A stretch of 64,000 nucleotides of DNA from Kyrpidia spormannii (lineage in GTDB: Bacteria; Bacillota; Bacilli; Kyrpidiales; Kyrpidiaceae): contig NZ_CP024955.1 in the NCBI RefSeq assembly GCF_002804065.1, forward strand, positions 930,001 through 994,000, in the 5' to 3' direction. The notes beneath the pieces are model-generated. The model saw only the letters and a program-made list of their open reading frames with translations, was not told the DNA's origin and made no database searches. Positions within the stretch are counted from its first letter, which is position 1. Every line of letters begins with the position of its first letter. A program made the translations under genes and the position numbers. This document shows, piece by piece, positions 26,994 to 35,966 of the stretch.

Positions 26994-28545
26994 AGGGGAA
27001 GGGCGGACCGGGAAACCGGGGACGGTGTACTTGGTGGGGGCTGGTCCGGGGGATCCCGGGTTGATCACGGTGAAGGGCATGGAGTGTCTAAAGAAGGCCG
27101 ATGCCGTGGTGTATGATCGCCTGGCTTCGCCCCGCCTGTTGCGCTACCTCCGGCCGGACGCCGAGCGGATTTATGTGGGAAAGGCCGAGGGCCGGCACAC
27201 CCTGACCCAGGATGAGATCCAGGAACTGTTGGTGCGCCTGGCCCAGGATGGTAAAACGGTGGTCCGCCTGAAGGGGGGAGACCCCTTTGTTTTCGGCCGG
27301 GGAGGAGAAGAGGCCGAGTTTCTGGTGGAGCACGGCATTCCCTTTGAAGTGGTGCCGGGGGTGACCTCGGCGGTGGCGGTGCCAGCCTATGCCGGAATTC
27401 CTGTGACCCATCGGGACCATACGCCTTCCTTTGCGGTGGTCACCGGCCACGAGGATCCGGAGAAAGAGACGTCGTGGATCGATTGGGACCGGCTGTCCAC
27501 CGGGGTGGGCACGTTGATTTTTCTCATGGGGGTCGGGCGACTCGCCGGCATTGTCGAGCAGTTGACCGCACACGGCCGTCCGGGCACGACGCCGGTGGCC
27601 CTGATCCGCTGGGGCACCCGAATGGAACAGGAAACGGTGACCGGGACTTTGGATACCATCGTCGACGAGGTCCGGAGGCGGAACTTTCGCTCCCCGGCGG
27701 TTATTGTGGTGGGAGAAGTGGTGGGCCTCCGGGAGCGGCTGAACTGGTTCGAACGGAAGCCGCTTTTTGGCAAGCGCATTCTCGTGACCCGGGCCCGGGA
27801 ACAGGCCTCTGCGTTGTCGGCACAGATCGAGGATTTGGGCGGGGAAGCGGTGGAGTTCCCGGCGATCCGCATTGAACCCCCGGCGTCCTGGGCAGATTTG
27901 GATGAGGCGCTGACCCGGTCAGACCTGAAGTGGATCGTGTTGACCAGCCGTCACGCCGTGGAGAGCGTATGGTCCCGAATGAGAGCGCTGGAGTTGGACG
28001 TCCGTCGGTTGTCTGGGGTTCGGATGGCAGCGGTGGGCCCGGCGACGGCGGAGGCACTGCGGGAGCGGGGAGTCATTCCTGAGTTGACGGCTTCGGAATA
28101 CCGGGGCCAAGCCTTGGCAGAGACCCTTGTTCCTCACATCGCCTCCGGGGATGTGGTCCTCTTGCCCCGATCGAACCTCGCGTCCCGGGATGTTCCGGAG
28201 GTGCTTTCCGCGGCTGGAGCCGCGGTGGTCGAGGCGGAGGCGTACCGGACGGAGCCCGGGTGCGAAGGGGCGGAGGAGGTTCGGGGCCTGCTCCGGGAGG
28301 GGCGGATTCACGCCGTGACTTTCACCAGTTCGTCTACGGTGCGATTTTTTCTCCAGGGCATCGGGGAAGAGGCGAGGCCATGGCTAGAGCATGTTCCCGC
28401 CTTTTGCATCGGCCCGGTGACCGCAGCCACTGCCCGGGAACTGGGGCTGAAGGTGGCGGGGGTGGCCGAGCAGGCCACCGTTGATAGCTTGGTGGACCTT
28501 TTGGCCCGGGAGATGGAAGCCGGGGCCATACGAAACGGGGGATGA
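26986..28545 (+). CDS. Fused uroporphyrinogen-III C-methyltransferase / uroporphyrinogen-III synthase
   Basis: A two-domain protein of 519 residues. The N-terminal CobA/SUMT domain (about 10-255) carries VYLVGAGPGDPGLITVKG, VVRLKGGDPFVFGRGGEE and PVTHRDH, and makes precorrin-2 using S-adenosylmethionine. The C-terminal HemD domain (about 262-510) has ILVTRAREQASALS, WIVLTSRHAVESVW and VTFTSSSTVRFFL, and cyclises hydroxymethylbilane to uroporphyrinogen III. The GTG at 26986 lies behind GGGAGGAGG and overlaps hemC. Such fusions occur in Clostridia and some Bacillota. It commits part of the flux to siroheme. Confidence 0.94.
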   Translation: MGEGEGRTGKPGTVYLVGAGPGDPGLITVKGMECLKKADAVVYDRLASPRLLRYLRPDAERIYVGKAEGRHTLTQDEIQELLVRLAQDGKTVVRLKGGDPFVFGRGGEEAEFLVEHGIPFEVVPGVTSAVAVPAYAGIPVTHRDHTPSFAVVTGHEDPEKETSWIDWDRLSTGVGTLIFLMGVGRLAGIVEQLTAHGRPGTTPVALIRWGTRMEQETVTGTLDTIVDEVRRRNFRSPAVIVVGEVVGLRERLNWFERKPLFGKRILVTRAREQASALSAQIEDLGGEAVEFPAIRIEPPASWADLDEALTRSDLKWIVLTSRHAVESVWSRMRALELDVRRLSGVRMAAVGPATAEALRERGVIPELTASEYRGQALAETLVPHIASGDVVLLPRSNLASRDVPEVLSAAGAAVVEAEAYRTEPGCEGAEEVRGLLREGRIHAVTFTSSSTVRFFLQGIGEEARPWLEHVPAFCIGPVTAATARELGLKVAGVAEQATVDSLVDLLAREMEAGAIRNGG

Positions 28546-28549
28546 TCAC

Positions 28550-29527
28550 ATGCAATTCGATCGGCATCGTCGGTTGAGATGGACGCCGGGCATGCGAGAT
28601 CTGTGGCGGGAGAACCGCCTTTCGATAGAGACACTCATGTACCCACTCTTTGCGGTGCACGGCAGCGGGGTTCGGGAGCCGATTTCCTCCATGCCCGGCG
28701 TGGAGCACCTGAGTGTGGATGAACTTCGCCGGGAGGCGGTGGAACTGGCGGAGCTCGGGGTGCGGTCGATTCTGTTGTTCGGGATCCCTGCCCACAAAGA
28801 CGAGCGAAGTTCCGAAGCTTACGATGAGAGGGGCATCGTGCAACAGGCCATTCGGGCGGTCAAAGAAGAAGTTCCGGAGATGGTGGTCGCCACCGATGTC
28901 TGTCTCTGTCAGTACAATCCCGCCGGACATTGCGGCATCGTCCGGAATGGAGTCATCCTCAATGACGAAACCCTCCCTCTCCTGGCGCAAACCGCTCTTT
29001 CCCACGCCGCCGCCGGGGCCGACCTGGTGGCGCCCTCCGACATGATGGACGGACGGGTGAAAATGATTCGGTCGGCTCTGGACGAGCGGGGCTTTGAGCA
29101 CGTACCCGTCATGTCCTACGCGGTGAAATACGCGTCCGCGTTCTACGGTCCGTTCCGGGAAGCGGCGGATTCCGCCCCGCAGTTTGGCGACCGGCGGAGT
29201 CATCAAATGGACCCCGCCAACCGCCGGGAGGCGATCCGGGAAGCCCGGAGCGATCTCGATGAAGGTGCGGACGTCATTATGGTCAAGCCGGCCATGGCCT
29301 ACATGGACATCATTCGGGACCTTCGCGAGCGCTTTGATGTCCCTGTGGCCGCTTATCAGGTGAGCGGGGAATATTCCATGATCAAGGCGGCGGGCTTGAG
29401 GGGATGGATCGATGAACGGGCGGTGGTTTTGGAATCGCTGTTGGGACTGCGCCGGGCCGGTGCGGATCTGATCATCACTTATTTTGCGAAAGATGTCGCC
29501 CGTTGGCTCCGGGAAGATCGGGGATAA
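28550..29527 (+). CDS. hemB: Delta-aminolevulinic acid dehydratase (porphobilinogen synthase)
   Basis: Condenses two aminolevulinates to porphobilinogen. The 325 residues include three-cysteine zinc site VCLCQYNPAGHCG. The two active-site lysines are in YAVKYASAFYGPFREA and MVKPAMAYMD. DMMDGRV is also conserved. The ATG at 28550, four bases after the previous stop, has GGGGGA upstream; upstream in-frame starts lie inside cobA-hemD. Confidence 0.97.
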   Translation: MQFDRHRRLRWTPGMRDLWRENRLSIETLMYPLFAVHGSGVREPISSMPGVEHLSVDELRREAVELAELGVRSILLFGIPAHKDERSSEAYDERGIVQQAIRAVKEEVPEMVVATDVCLCQYNPAGHCGIVRNGVILNDETLPLLAQTALSHAAAGADLVAPSDMMDGRVKMIRSALDERGFEHVPVMSYAVKYASAFYGPFREAADSAPQFGDRRSHQMDPANRREAIREARSDLDEGADVIMVKPAMAYMDIIRDLRERFDVPVAAYQVSGEYSMIKAAGLRGWIDERAVVLESLLGLRRAGADLIITYFAKDVARWLREDRG

Positions 29528-29539
29528 GGAGGCGGGACA

Positions 29540-30601
29540 ATGGCAAAATTTGAAATGGACGACATCGATCGGGAATTGCTGAATCTGATTCAATCGTCCT
29601 TTCCCTTAGACCCGGAGCCGTTTCGGGTGGTGGGGGAAAGGTGCGGCGTGAGCCAGGAGGAGGCGTTGGAGCGGATTCAACGCCTGAAAGGCAAGGTGAT
29701 TCGGCAGATCTCGGCGATTTTCGACACCCGGAGCCTGGGGTATCGTTCCAGTCTGGTGGCGGCCCGGGTGAATCCCACCCGGCTGGAAGACGCGGCCCGG
29801 GTGTTTAATGAGCACCCGGGAGTTTCTCATAATTATCGCCGGAATCACGAGTTCAACCTGTGGTTCACCATCGCCGTACCCCCGGATAGCCGGATCGGGC
29901 TGGAGCGGACGGTACAGCTTCTAGGGGAGCTCGCCGGGGTGGATTCGATTCGGATGCTGCCGACGCTCCGGTTGTACAAGATCGGTGTGCAACTGGATGT
30001 GACGGGGAAGCAAAATGTCACCCGAAAGGCGACGGAGGCGGCTTACAGCGACCGGGATCGGGAAATCCCCAAGGGACAGCCCCTCACCGAAGCGGATAAG
30101 GGGCTGATCCGGGAGTTGCAAAAAGACATTCCGCTGGTGGTGCGGCCCTTTGATCCCGCCGCCAAGGCCCTGGGGATCGAGACCGAGGCCCTTTTGGCTG
30201 GGGCCCAGTCCCTGCTCGACCGAAAGCTGATGCGCCGGTTTTCCGCCGTGTTGCACCACAGGGAGGCGGGTTTTAGGGCTAACGCCATGGGGGTTTGGGC
30301 CGTACCCGAAGATCGGGTGGATGAGGTGGGGGCGAAAATGGCGTCGTATGCGGCGGTGAGCCACTGTTACCTCCGTCCCACCTACGAGGACTGGCCCTAT
30401 AACATCTTTACGATGGTCCACGGCCGCACGGTCAAGGAATGTGAAGCCGTTCTCGGAGCGATTGCCGGGGAGACCGGCATCCGGGAGATGCGGGCTCTGT
30501 ATTCGACGAAAGAATATAAAAAGACCCGGGTCCAATACTTTACCCCGGAAATGGAAGCTTGGGAGGAGAAATATCTGCCCCGGGTCGGCCTCGGGGCATA
30601 G
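29540..30601 (+). CDS. Fused AhbA-AhbB-like siroheme decarboxylase (Lrp/AsnC fold)
   Basis: A 353-residue protein made of two Lrp/AsnC-like halves. The N-terminal half (about 5-165) has an HTH-like start [20 protein letters not shown] and the motif [19 protein letters not shown]. The C-terminal half (about 185-350) repeats the layout with [20 protein letters not shown] and [22 protein letters not shown]. These HNY-R-H-x-NLWFT style motifs are those of AhbA/AhbB and the related NirD/L/G/H proteins. Those proteins remove two acetate carboxyls of siroheme to give 12,18-didecarboxysiroheme. Often such proteins are labelled transcriptional regulators; the motif pair and the location between hemB and hemL argue for the enzyme. 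Fusion of both subunits in one chain is notable. The ATG has AAGGAGG upstream. Confidence 0.83.
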   Translation: MAKFEMDDIDRELLNLIQSSFPLDPEPFRVVGERCGVSQEEALERIQRLKGKVIRQISAIFDTRSLGYRSSLVAARVNPTRLEDAARVFNEHPGVSHNYRRNHEFNLWFTIAVPPDSRIGLERTVQLLGELAGVDSIRMLPTLRLYKIGVQLDVTGKQNVTRKATEAAYSDRDREIPKGQPLTEADKGLIRELQKDIPLVVRPFDPAAKALGIETEALLAGAQSLLDRKLMRRFSAVLHHREAGFRANAMGVWAVPEDRVDEVGAKMASYAAVSHCYLRPTYEDWPYNIFTMVHGRTVKECEAVLGAIAGETGIREMRALYSTKEYKKTRVQYFTPEMEAWEEKYLPRVGLGA

Positions 30602-30612
30602 GAGGCGTCGGG

Positions 30613-31899
30613 ATGTTTCAGGGGACTACACGGTCGGAGCGGGCCTACGAAGCGGCGCAGAAAGTGATGCCCGGCGGCGTGAACAGTCCGGTGCGGGCAT
30701 TTCATGCGGTGGAAGGTCCCCCGGTTTTCATGGCCGAGGGCCGGGGGTCGCATCTGATCGACATCGATGGAAACGAGTACATTGATTACTGTTTGTCCTG
30801 GGGCCCGCTCATCCTCGGCCACGCCCACCCGGATGTGGTGAGGGCGATCACCGAGACCGCCGCCCGGGGGACTAGTTTCGGAGCCCCCACCCTTTTGGAA
30901 ACCGAGTTGGCGGAAAGGGTCTGCCAACTGATGCCTTCGGTGGAAGTCGTCCGCATGGTTAACTCGGGCACCGAGGCGACCATGAGCGCCCTGCGGGTGG
31001 CCCGGGCCTACACCCGCCGGGATCGGGTGGTGAAATTCATCGGTTGCTATCACGGCCATGGGGATAGTTTCCTGGTCAAGGCGGGCTCTGGCGTCGCCAC
31101 CCTGGGACTGCCGGACAGCCCCGGCGTACCCGAGGGGGTGACCGCCAATACCATAGCCTTGCCTTATAACGACCTCGACGCTGTTCGTGACACGTTTGCG
31201 AAGGTCGGCGAGGGGATTGCGGCGGTGATCGTGGAACCAGTACCGGGCAACATGGGGTTGGTTCTTCCCCGGGCGGGCTTTTTGGAAGGACTGCGGGAGA
31301 TCACCCGGGAGTACGGGGCGTTGCTGATTTTTGACGAGGTCATGACCGGGTTTCGGGTGGCCAGAGGGGGCGCCCAGGAGCGGTTTGGGATCGATCCCGA
31401 TCTCACGACGTTCGGTAAAGTGATCGGCGGGGGCCTCCCGGTCGGGGCATTTGGAGGAAAACGGTCGATTATGGAGTTGGTGGCACCGGCGGGTCCGGTG
31501 TATCAGGCGGGAACCCTTTCCGGAAATCCCTTGGCCATGGCCGCAGGGCTCGCAACCCTTTCCCATCTGAACGAGGACGTGTATCGGCGCTTCGAAGAGA
31601 TGAGCAAACGGTTGGTGGACGGGCTTGTGGAGGCGGCCCGGGAGACGGGGATCCCGGTGTATGCGGCGGCGTCCGGCTCCATGTACGGGTTTTATTTTAG
31701 CGAGGAGCCGGTGGTGGATTACGAAAGTGCCAAACGGGCCGACGGGCGCCGATTTGCAAAATATCACCGGTTGATGCTGGAGAGAGGGGTGTACCTGCCC
31801 CCCGCGCAACTGGAGGCCCGGTTTTTGTCCACGGCACACAGTGATGCGGACCTGGATCGGACTTTGGAGGCCCATCGGAATGCTCTGAAACGGCTGTAA
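30613..31899 (+). CDS. hemL: Glutamate-1-semialdehyde 2,1-aminomutase
   Basis: PLP enzyme that isomerises glutamate-1-semialdehyde to 5-aminolevulinate. The 428 residues start at the ATG at 30613 behind GGAGGCG. Diagnostic sequences are [28 protein letters not shown], the PLP-side [13 protein letters not shown] and the Schiff-base Lys in [18 protein letters not shown]. It is the last gene of the hem operon; a strong hairpin terminator follows. Confidence 0.97.
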   Translation: MFQGTTRSERAYEAAQKVMPGGVNSPVRAFHAVEGPPVFMAEGRGSHLIDIDGNEYIDYCLSWGPLILGHAHPDVVRAITETAARGTSFGAPTLLETELAERVCQLMPSVEVVRMVNSGTEATMSALRVARAYTRRDRVVKFIGCYHGHGDSFLVKAGSGVATLGLPDSPGVPEGVTANTIALPYNDLDAVRDTFAKVGEGIAAVIVEPVPGNMGLVLPRAGFLEGLREITREYGALLIFDEVMTGFRVARGGAQERFGIDPDLTTFGKVIGGGLPVGAFGGKRSIMELVAPAGPVYQAGTLSGNPLAMAAGLATLSHLNEDVYRRFEEMSKRLVDGLVEAARETGIPVYAAASGSMYGFYFSEEPVVDYESAKRADGRRFAKYHRLMLERGVYLPPAQLEARFLSTAHSDADLDRTLEAHRNALKRL

Positions 31900-31968
31900 C
31901 CGACACCGATGGGAGATCTTCGGTGCGGTAAAGAGAGATATGTGGAATTGGGCGGGCACAAGGAGTCG

Positions 31969-32006
31969 GGCGGAACTTCGGGCGAGAGACGAAGTTCCGC
32001 CTTCTT
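31969..32006 (+). terminator. Terminator after the hem operon
   Basis: A perfect 12-bp stem, GGCGGAACTTCG and CGAAGTTCCGCC, is followed by TTCTTG. The T-run is short but the stem is very stable. Confidence 0.7.
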
Positions 32007-32028
32007 GCATGGGATGGCTTGACCAGCG

Positions 32029-32058
32029 GTCATAGGACATTTCCCGGACACATAGACC
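32029..32058 (+). promoter_or_regulatory. Candidate sigma-E promoter of spoVID
   Basis: GTCATA (32029-32034) and CATAGACC (32051-32058) are 16 bp apart and resemble the sigma-E -35 (KMATATT) and -10 (CATACANT). The spoVID gene of B. subtilis is sigma-E-dependent. Confidence 0.45.
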
Positions 32059-32135
32059 TAAAGGGAACAGACTGCCCGTACGCGGCGCTCGGGGCGACCG
32101 CGGGCGGGCGCGGTCGATGAAGGGAGGGCACCGGG

Positions 32136-33371
32136 GTGCGGGAAGGAAAACGGCAACGGACCATTCAGGTGCGTGTCGACCGCCAGTGCGAAATCCCGGA
32201 GTTGCAGGGGGATGAATCGTTAGAGGACATGGCCCTGGCCACGGAGATCACTTCCTTCTCCCGAGAGGGGGACGCTTACATCCTGGAAGGGTATATTGAA
32301 GTGATCGGGTATGCCGCTCCTCCCGAGGATCGACGGGGAGATGGTTGGACTCGGCCCGAGGGTTTTTTGTTCGATGCGGTGGCGGATCAAGGCGCTCTCA
32401 AAAGTATCCAAGAGAAGCTGCCCTTTGAGCTGCGGGTGCGGGCGGAGGACCAGGAGGGCGAGGTCTTGCACGTCAAAACGCGCCTGGGCTCCTGGGACGT
32501 TCACGTGCTCGGCCCCGGAGTTCTTCAGCTCCGGGCGGATCTCATCGTCGACGGATTCTCAGCGACAGGGTATTATTTTCGCTGCGGTGACCAGGAAGAA
32601 GGGTTTTGGCCGGAAGGGGCGGGTGAAACGACGGAGGTCGGCCGCAGGTCGTTGCCCGACCAACCGGAGGAGATTTCTGAAGGCGCGGAGGATTTACCTT
32701 CTTTCGAGTTCCAGGCCGGTCAAGATCCTGTGAGTGCACCGCCGGGGTGGACGACGGGTCCCATGGATCCGGTACCCGGGGTGGAACTGTCGTCCGTTCG
32801 AGAAGAACAGGCGAGTCCAGCTGGCGATCCTGCGGGTGGATCTGATGATCCGGAGGCGGATGCGGATCACGCCGGGGAGAGGGGCGTCGACGGGGAGGAG
32901 CATCCAGACGGGCGAGTGGCGGACGACACTTCGGGCTTTGTAGATACGGGTCCGGCCGATGTGCCAGTGGATTTCACGGAGAAAGGGTCGGGCTGGGCGG
33001 TCGGCGAAAAAGAGTGGCCGGCAGATTCGCTGCCTGAGGCGCCGCTGACCGAGGAATCGGTTGGGGAAGAAATGGAGGAGGAACCGGGTGCTGCCACGGC
33101 AGTGGATGAAGGTGAGCGGGTTGCTGTCACCGCAGTGAGGGCAGGACAGGAGCGACCCGAATCTTTCGCTTGGGCGAAATTGTATCAACGCGCGGAAATG
33201 CCCGCTAGCGCCACACTGACGTTCCGACGGGTGAACGAGCAGGAGAGCCTGCTCGGGATTGCCGAAGAGTACCGGGTGCCGGTGACCGATCTGATGCGTC
33301 TCAACGGGTTGTCCGGAGAAATCGTCCAACCGGGCCAGTGGCTCGTGGTGCCGAGGCGTCGGAAAGAATGA
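32136..33371 (+). CDS. spoVID: SpoVID-like spore coat morphogenetic protein (LysM)
   Basis: Mother-cell protein that in Bacillus drives encasement of the spore by the coat. The 411 residues have a beta-rich N-terminal SpoVID domain (about 5-160, including VRVDRQCEIPELQGDESLED). A long acidic, Glu/Asp/Gly-rich low-complexity linker (about 165-340) follows. A C-terminal LysM domain (about 360-408) is seen in VNEQESLLGIAEEYRVPVTD and QPGQWLVVP. The position after hemL matches spoVID. The GTG start follows GGGAGGG. Its stop overlaps the next start in ATGA. Confidence 0.88.
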   Translation: MREGKRQRTIQVRVDRQCEIPELQGDESLEDMALATEITSFSREGDAYILEGYIEVIGYAAPPEDRRGDGWTRPEGFLFDAVADQGALKSIQEKLPFELRVRAEDQEGEVLHVKTRLGSWDVHVLGPGVLQLRADLIVDGFSATGYYFRCGDQEEGFWPEGAGETTEVGRRSLPDQPEEISEGAEDLPSFEFQAGQDPVSAPPGWTTGPMDPVPGVELSSVREEQASPAGDPAGGSDDPEADADHAGERGVDGEEHPDGRVADDTSGFVDTGPADVPVDFTEKGSGWAVGEKEWPADSLPEAPLTEESVGEEMEEEPGAATAVDEGERVAVTAVRAGQERPESFAWAKLYQRAEMPASATLTFRRVNEQESLLGIAEEYRVPVTDLMRLNGLSGEIVQPGQWLVVPRRRKE

Positions 33372-34315
33372 CGGGGCAAGGGACGGCACCCAAGGGATCG
33401 ATCCTAGAATCGGTGTCCTGGTGGTACGGATTGGCCGACGTTGTGCCCATGTCCCAGGGCGATGGGGAGTTTGAAGTAGAGAGCGGCGGGCACCGCTACG
33501 TCGTCGTCCGAGATTCTTCCCCCGAAAACCTGCGGTGGAGACTGGAAGCCTTGAAGGACCTGGAAGCGGAAGGGGTCGTCGCTCTTCCCCGACCGGCGGC
33601 GGGACCTGGCGGGCGATTGTGGGTGGAGACCGGCGGATGGACGTACAGCCTGTGGATCCCCGGTGAGGCCAGTGTCATCCTCCCTGGGGATGGGCGTAGT
33701 CTCGGTACCGTAACGGGGGCGCTCGTGAAGGTGCTCGCCCGACACCCGCGGCCTGGATCCGGAAAGGCGGATCGCTACGGAACCTGGGTAGCGAGATTCC
33801 GCCGGAGTTTAACTGCCCTCGACCGCGTGGTCGCCGAAACGCCGGATGCAGACGGCGGCGCCGTGAGGGCGTTTCGAGAAGGGGGCCAGAAGGCCCTGGC
33901 GTTGTTGGAGGAAGGAGATTACCGCAGATGGTCGGAGCGGGCTCAGAAGAACCGTCTCTGTTGTTTGGGTCGCTGGCGTTTAGAGACCGTGGCGACCCTT
34001 TGGGAGCGGCCGGGCGATCTCCGGGCGGCCATCGGAGACTTGCCGCTGTACGATGCAGCTACTCTGGCCGAGAATCTCATGATCGCCAAACCGGACGAAT
34101 GGCTCCCTTTTCTCGATGGGCTTCGGTCTGTTTGGTTGGCGAGCGGATGGGCCCCCCGGGATGTGCGGGCTGCGGAGGTCATCCTGGAGGCGTATCTGCG
34201 ATTTCCTCACCGATGGCCTCTCCTGAGAACGGACTCCAGGGCCGCATCGGAATATGCCGCCGCTTGGGCTGAAGGTCTAAGCCGGTTTCCGGCGTGGTTG
34301 GATCATTCGGTGTAG
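33368..34315 (+). CDS. CotS/YsxE-like spore coat protein (kinase-fold)
   Basis: A 315-residue protein weakly resembling the CotS/YsxE/YutH group, spore-coat proteins with a degenerate aminoglycoside-phosphotransferase fold. Supporting features are length, position after spoVID (ysxE in Bacillus), an N-terminal beta segment (HRYVVVRDSSPENLRWRLEA) and Trp-rich helical C-terminal half. The usual catalytic HGD and DFD motifs of active phosphotransferases are not visible, so it is probably non-catalytic. It starts with an ATGA overlap to spoVID and has only a weak ribosome binding site, implying coupled translation. Assignment rests mainly on synteny. Confidence 0.65.
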   Translation: MTGQGTAPKGSILESVSWWYGLADVVPMSQGDGEFEVESGGHRYVVVRDSSPENLRWRLEALKDLEAEGVVALPRPAAGPGGRLWVETGGWTYSLWIPGEASVILPGDGRSLGTVTGALVKVLARHPRPGSGKADRYGTWVARFRRSLTALDRVVAETPDADGGAVRAFREGGQKALALLEEGDYRRWSERAQKNRLCCLGRWRLETVATLWERPGDLRAAIGDLPLYDAATLAENLMIAKPDEWLPFLDGLRSVWLASGWAPRDVRAAEVILEAYLRFPHRWPLLRTDSRAASEYAAAWAEGLSRFPAWLDHSV

Positions 34316-34327
34316 GGGGATGAACCC

Positions 34328-35590
34328 ATGACAGGCCAAGACATGGCGCTCCGCCGCCGGGAAGCGATCTGGCGGTGGGTGGAGCGCCTCTACGGTTGGC
34401 CGCCTGCGGCCTGGGAGCCCCGGCCGGAGTCCGGGGAGGAGAATGACGAACCCTTCGCTGGAGAAGGGGCTGTCTTCCGAATGCGGCACCCGTTGTACAA
34501 GATTGAACTGCACGTCTTTCGAACCCCGGTTTGGGGCGACTATGTGGCCAGGGTGGTCCAGTTTGCCTCAGACCGGGGTTTTCCGGTTAGTCCATATTTA
34601 CCGGGTCTGGATGGAAGCCGGCTGGTCCGATGGAAGGACCGGGTTTTAGCCGCCTGCCGATCGTGGGAAGGTCCTTCTCCACCTCCGGTGGGGGGGACAA
34701 TTCGGCAATTGTTTGCCCATGCCGCTTGGTGGCATCGGGTGGCCCTGGGTCCCACGCCGGCCTGGCCCCGGTGTGTGGATCCGTTGCCCGAGCGCCTGGA
34801 GCAAAACTGGTTGGCCTTCATCGAGGGGGCTCCAGAAGATCACCGGGCGATGTTGGAGGGGTTTTTTGCGGCTTGGCACTCCTGGGCGTCAAAATGGGAT
34901 CTACCGAGGCGGTGGAGTTTGGACACGGCCGCCGGTGGGGCGGTGGGCGCTTTCGACCGAGTGGATGACTGGGTCGACGGCGGGGAAGGGGCATGGTGGC
35001 TTCGCCGGGCCAACAGGTGCCGACCGGGGGCGCCCTTCGAAGACATCGCCGGGCTCCTCTTGCGCTACGGCGGGCGGACGGTGGATCCCAAGCGATGGGA
35101 GAGTTGGATCCAAGCATATCGAGAGGTGACTCCTTTTCCCGACGATCGAAAATTCGGGATCGCCCTGATCCTCTGGAGTCCGCAAGGACGCCTGGATGAA
35201 GAGTGGTTCGAGACGGCGGCGCGGTGGACCCGCAGGGCTCAGGAGTTGGCGGGCCGGGCGGATTGGTTCGGGGTCAACGAGCGAAGGTGCCGGGAGTGGC
35301 GGGACATAGCGGACCGGCTGGTGCATTCCTTTGGGCCGCACCCCGCCGTTTCAAAAACGTTGCCAGACGCAGATGTGGTGAACGCATCAGGGAGCATCTC
35401 CCGGAGGCGCGCTCCGGCTGTCCGGTTGGCGCTACAGTCTGCTTCGGGTTATCGGGGAACGGGGCGAAAGACCAAAAAAACGCGCACCGGGCGGGATCCG
35501 TGGTTGTCTGATGCGGACCCCTGTCTTTCACCGGCCGGCGAACATCGCGACGAGAACCACGAACAGCATCATGAGAATGAACATGTCTAA
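34328..35590 (+). CDS. Second CotS/YsxE-like spore coat protein
   Basis: A 420-residue Trp/Arg-rich protein related in layout to the preceding gene. Segments resembling the family are RHPLYKIELHVFRTP, the helical run FFAAWHSWASKWDLPRR and a later AFDRVDDWVDGGEGAWWLRRANRC. An ICHGD-type catalytic loop is not seen. The last 70 or so residues are basic then His/Glu-rich and of low complexity, and their codons overlap a convergent minus-strand gene by 63 bp. The tail may be a recent read-through extension. The ATG at 34328 follows TAGGGGG. Function is inferred from neighbours. Confidence 0.62.
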   Translation: MTGQDMALRRREAIWRWVERLYGWPPAAWEPRPESGEENDEPFAGEGAVFRMRHPLYKIELHVFRTPVWGDYVARVVQFASDRGFPVSPYLPGLDGSRLVRWKDRVLAACRSWEGPSPPPVGGTIRQLFAHAAWWHRVALGPTPAWPRCVDPLPERLEQNWLAFIEGAPEDHRAMLEGFFAAWHSWASKWDLPRRWSLDTAAGGAVGAFDRVDDWVDGGEGAWWLRRANRCRPGAPFEDIAGLLLRYGGRTVDPKRWESWIQAYREVTPFPDDRKFGIALILWSPQGRLDEEWFETAARWTRRAQELAGRADWFGVNERRCREWRDIADRLVHSFGPHPAVSKTLPDADVVNASGSISRRRAPAVRLALQSASGYRGTGRKTKKTRTGRDPWLSDADPCLSPAGEHRDENHEQHHENEHV

Positions 35591-35689
35591 GGCATTCGGA
35601 TAGAGCATCGCACGCAAAAAGAGCAGTCCGATGGCCGTCAGAAGCAACAACTTGACGATATTCACGATGTCGTGAAGGAACTTTGGCAC
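35528..35689 (-). CDS. Small two-helix membrane protein, 53 residues
   Basis: Short gene on the minus strand, convergent to the coat gene. The GTG at 35689 lies six bases after AGGAGAGG and begins VPKFLHDIVNIVK. Two hydrophobic helices follow: LLLLTAIGLLFLRAML, then a turn with PNAL, then DMFILMMLFVVLVAMF, ending AGR. The strong ribosome binding site and clean hydrophobic pattern favour a real gene. The family is not recognised; in sporulating Bacillota many such peptides are sporulation membrane proteins, which is only a suggestion here. Confidence 0.6.
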   Translation of the reverse strand: MPKFLHDIVNIVKLLLLTAIGLLFLRAMLYPNALDMFILMMLFVVLVAMFAGR

Positions 35690-35768
35690 GGCAATCCTCT
35701 CCTCGGCCCGCGTCCCTGTATGGGCGGCGGTCTCTCTATACCTATGCACATTCCCAAAATCGGGTTCA

Positions 35769-35807
35769 AGCCCGGCGCCCACTTTCTCGGGAAGCCGGGC
35801 TCGTTTT
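35769..35807 (+). terminator. Terminator-like hairpin upstream of the 35.97 kb gene
   Basis: AGCCCGGC and GCCGGGCT pair across a 17-base loop and are followed by CGTTTT. It could end transcription from the spoVID group. Confidence 0.5.
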
Positions 35808-35866
35808 GGTGTGGCTTTACCCAGGTTTCGTTTCCCTTTCCCTTTTGCGCCGGTCGGGAAAAAACA

Positions 35867-35875
35867 TGGTATGAT
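35867..35875 (+). promoter_or_regulatory. Extended -10 promoter
   Basis: TGGTATGAT is an extended -10 (TGnTATGAT). A TTGCGC lies 19 bp further upstream (35845-35850). It would serve the membrane-protein gene at 35967. Confidence 0.55.
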
Positions 35876-35966
35876 GAAAAGGTGCAAAAGAACCGGTAGG
35901 ACGGGCCCAAAGCGAATGCATACGGGCTCAGGCCACCTGAATGTTCGGTAGGATGGAGGTCGTGAA

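Noticed and set aside
28334..29593. 419-codon minus-strand frame opposite hemB
   Set aside because: Shadow frame without homology or start signals.
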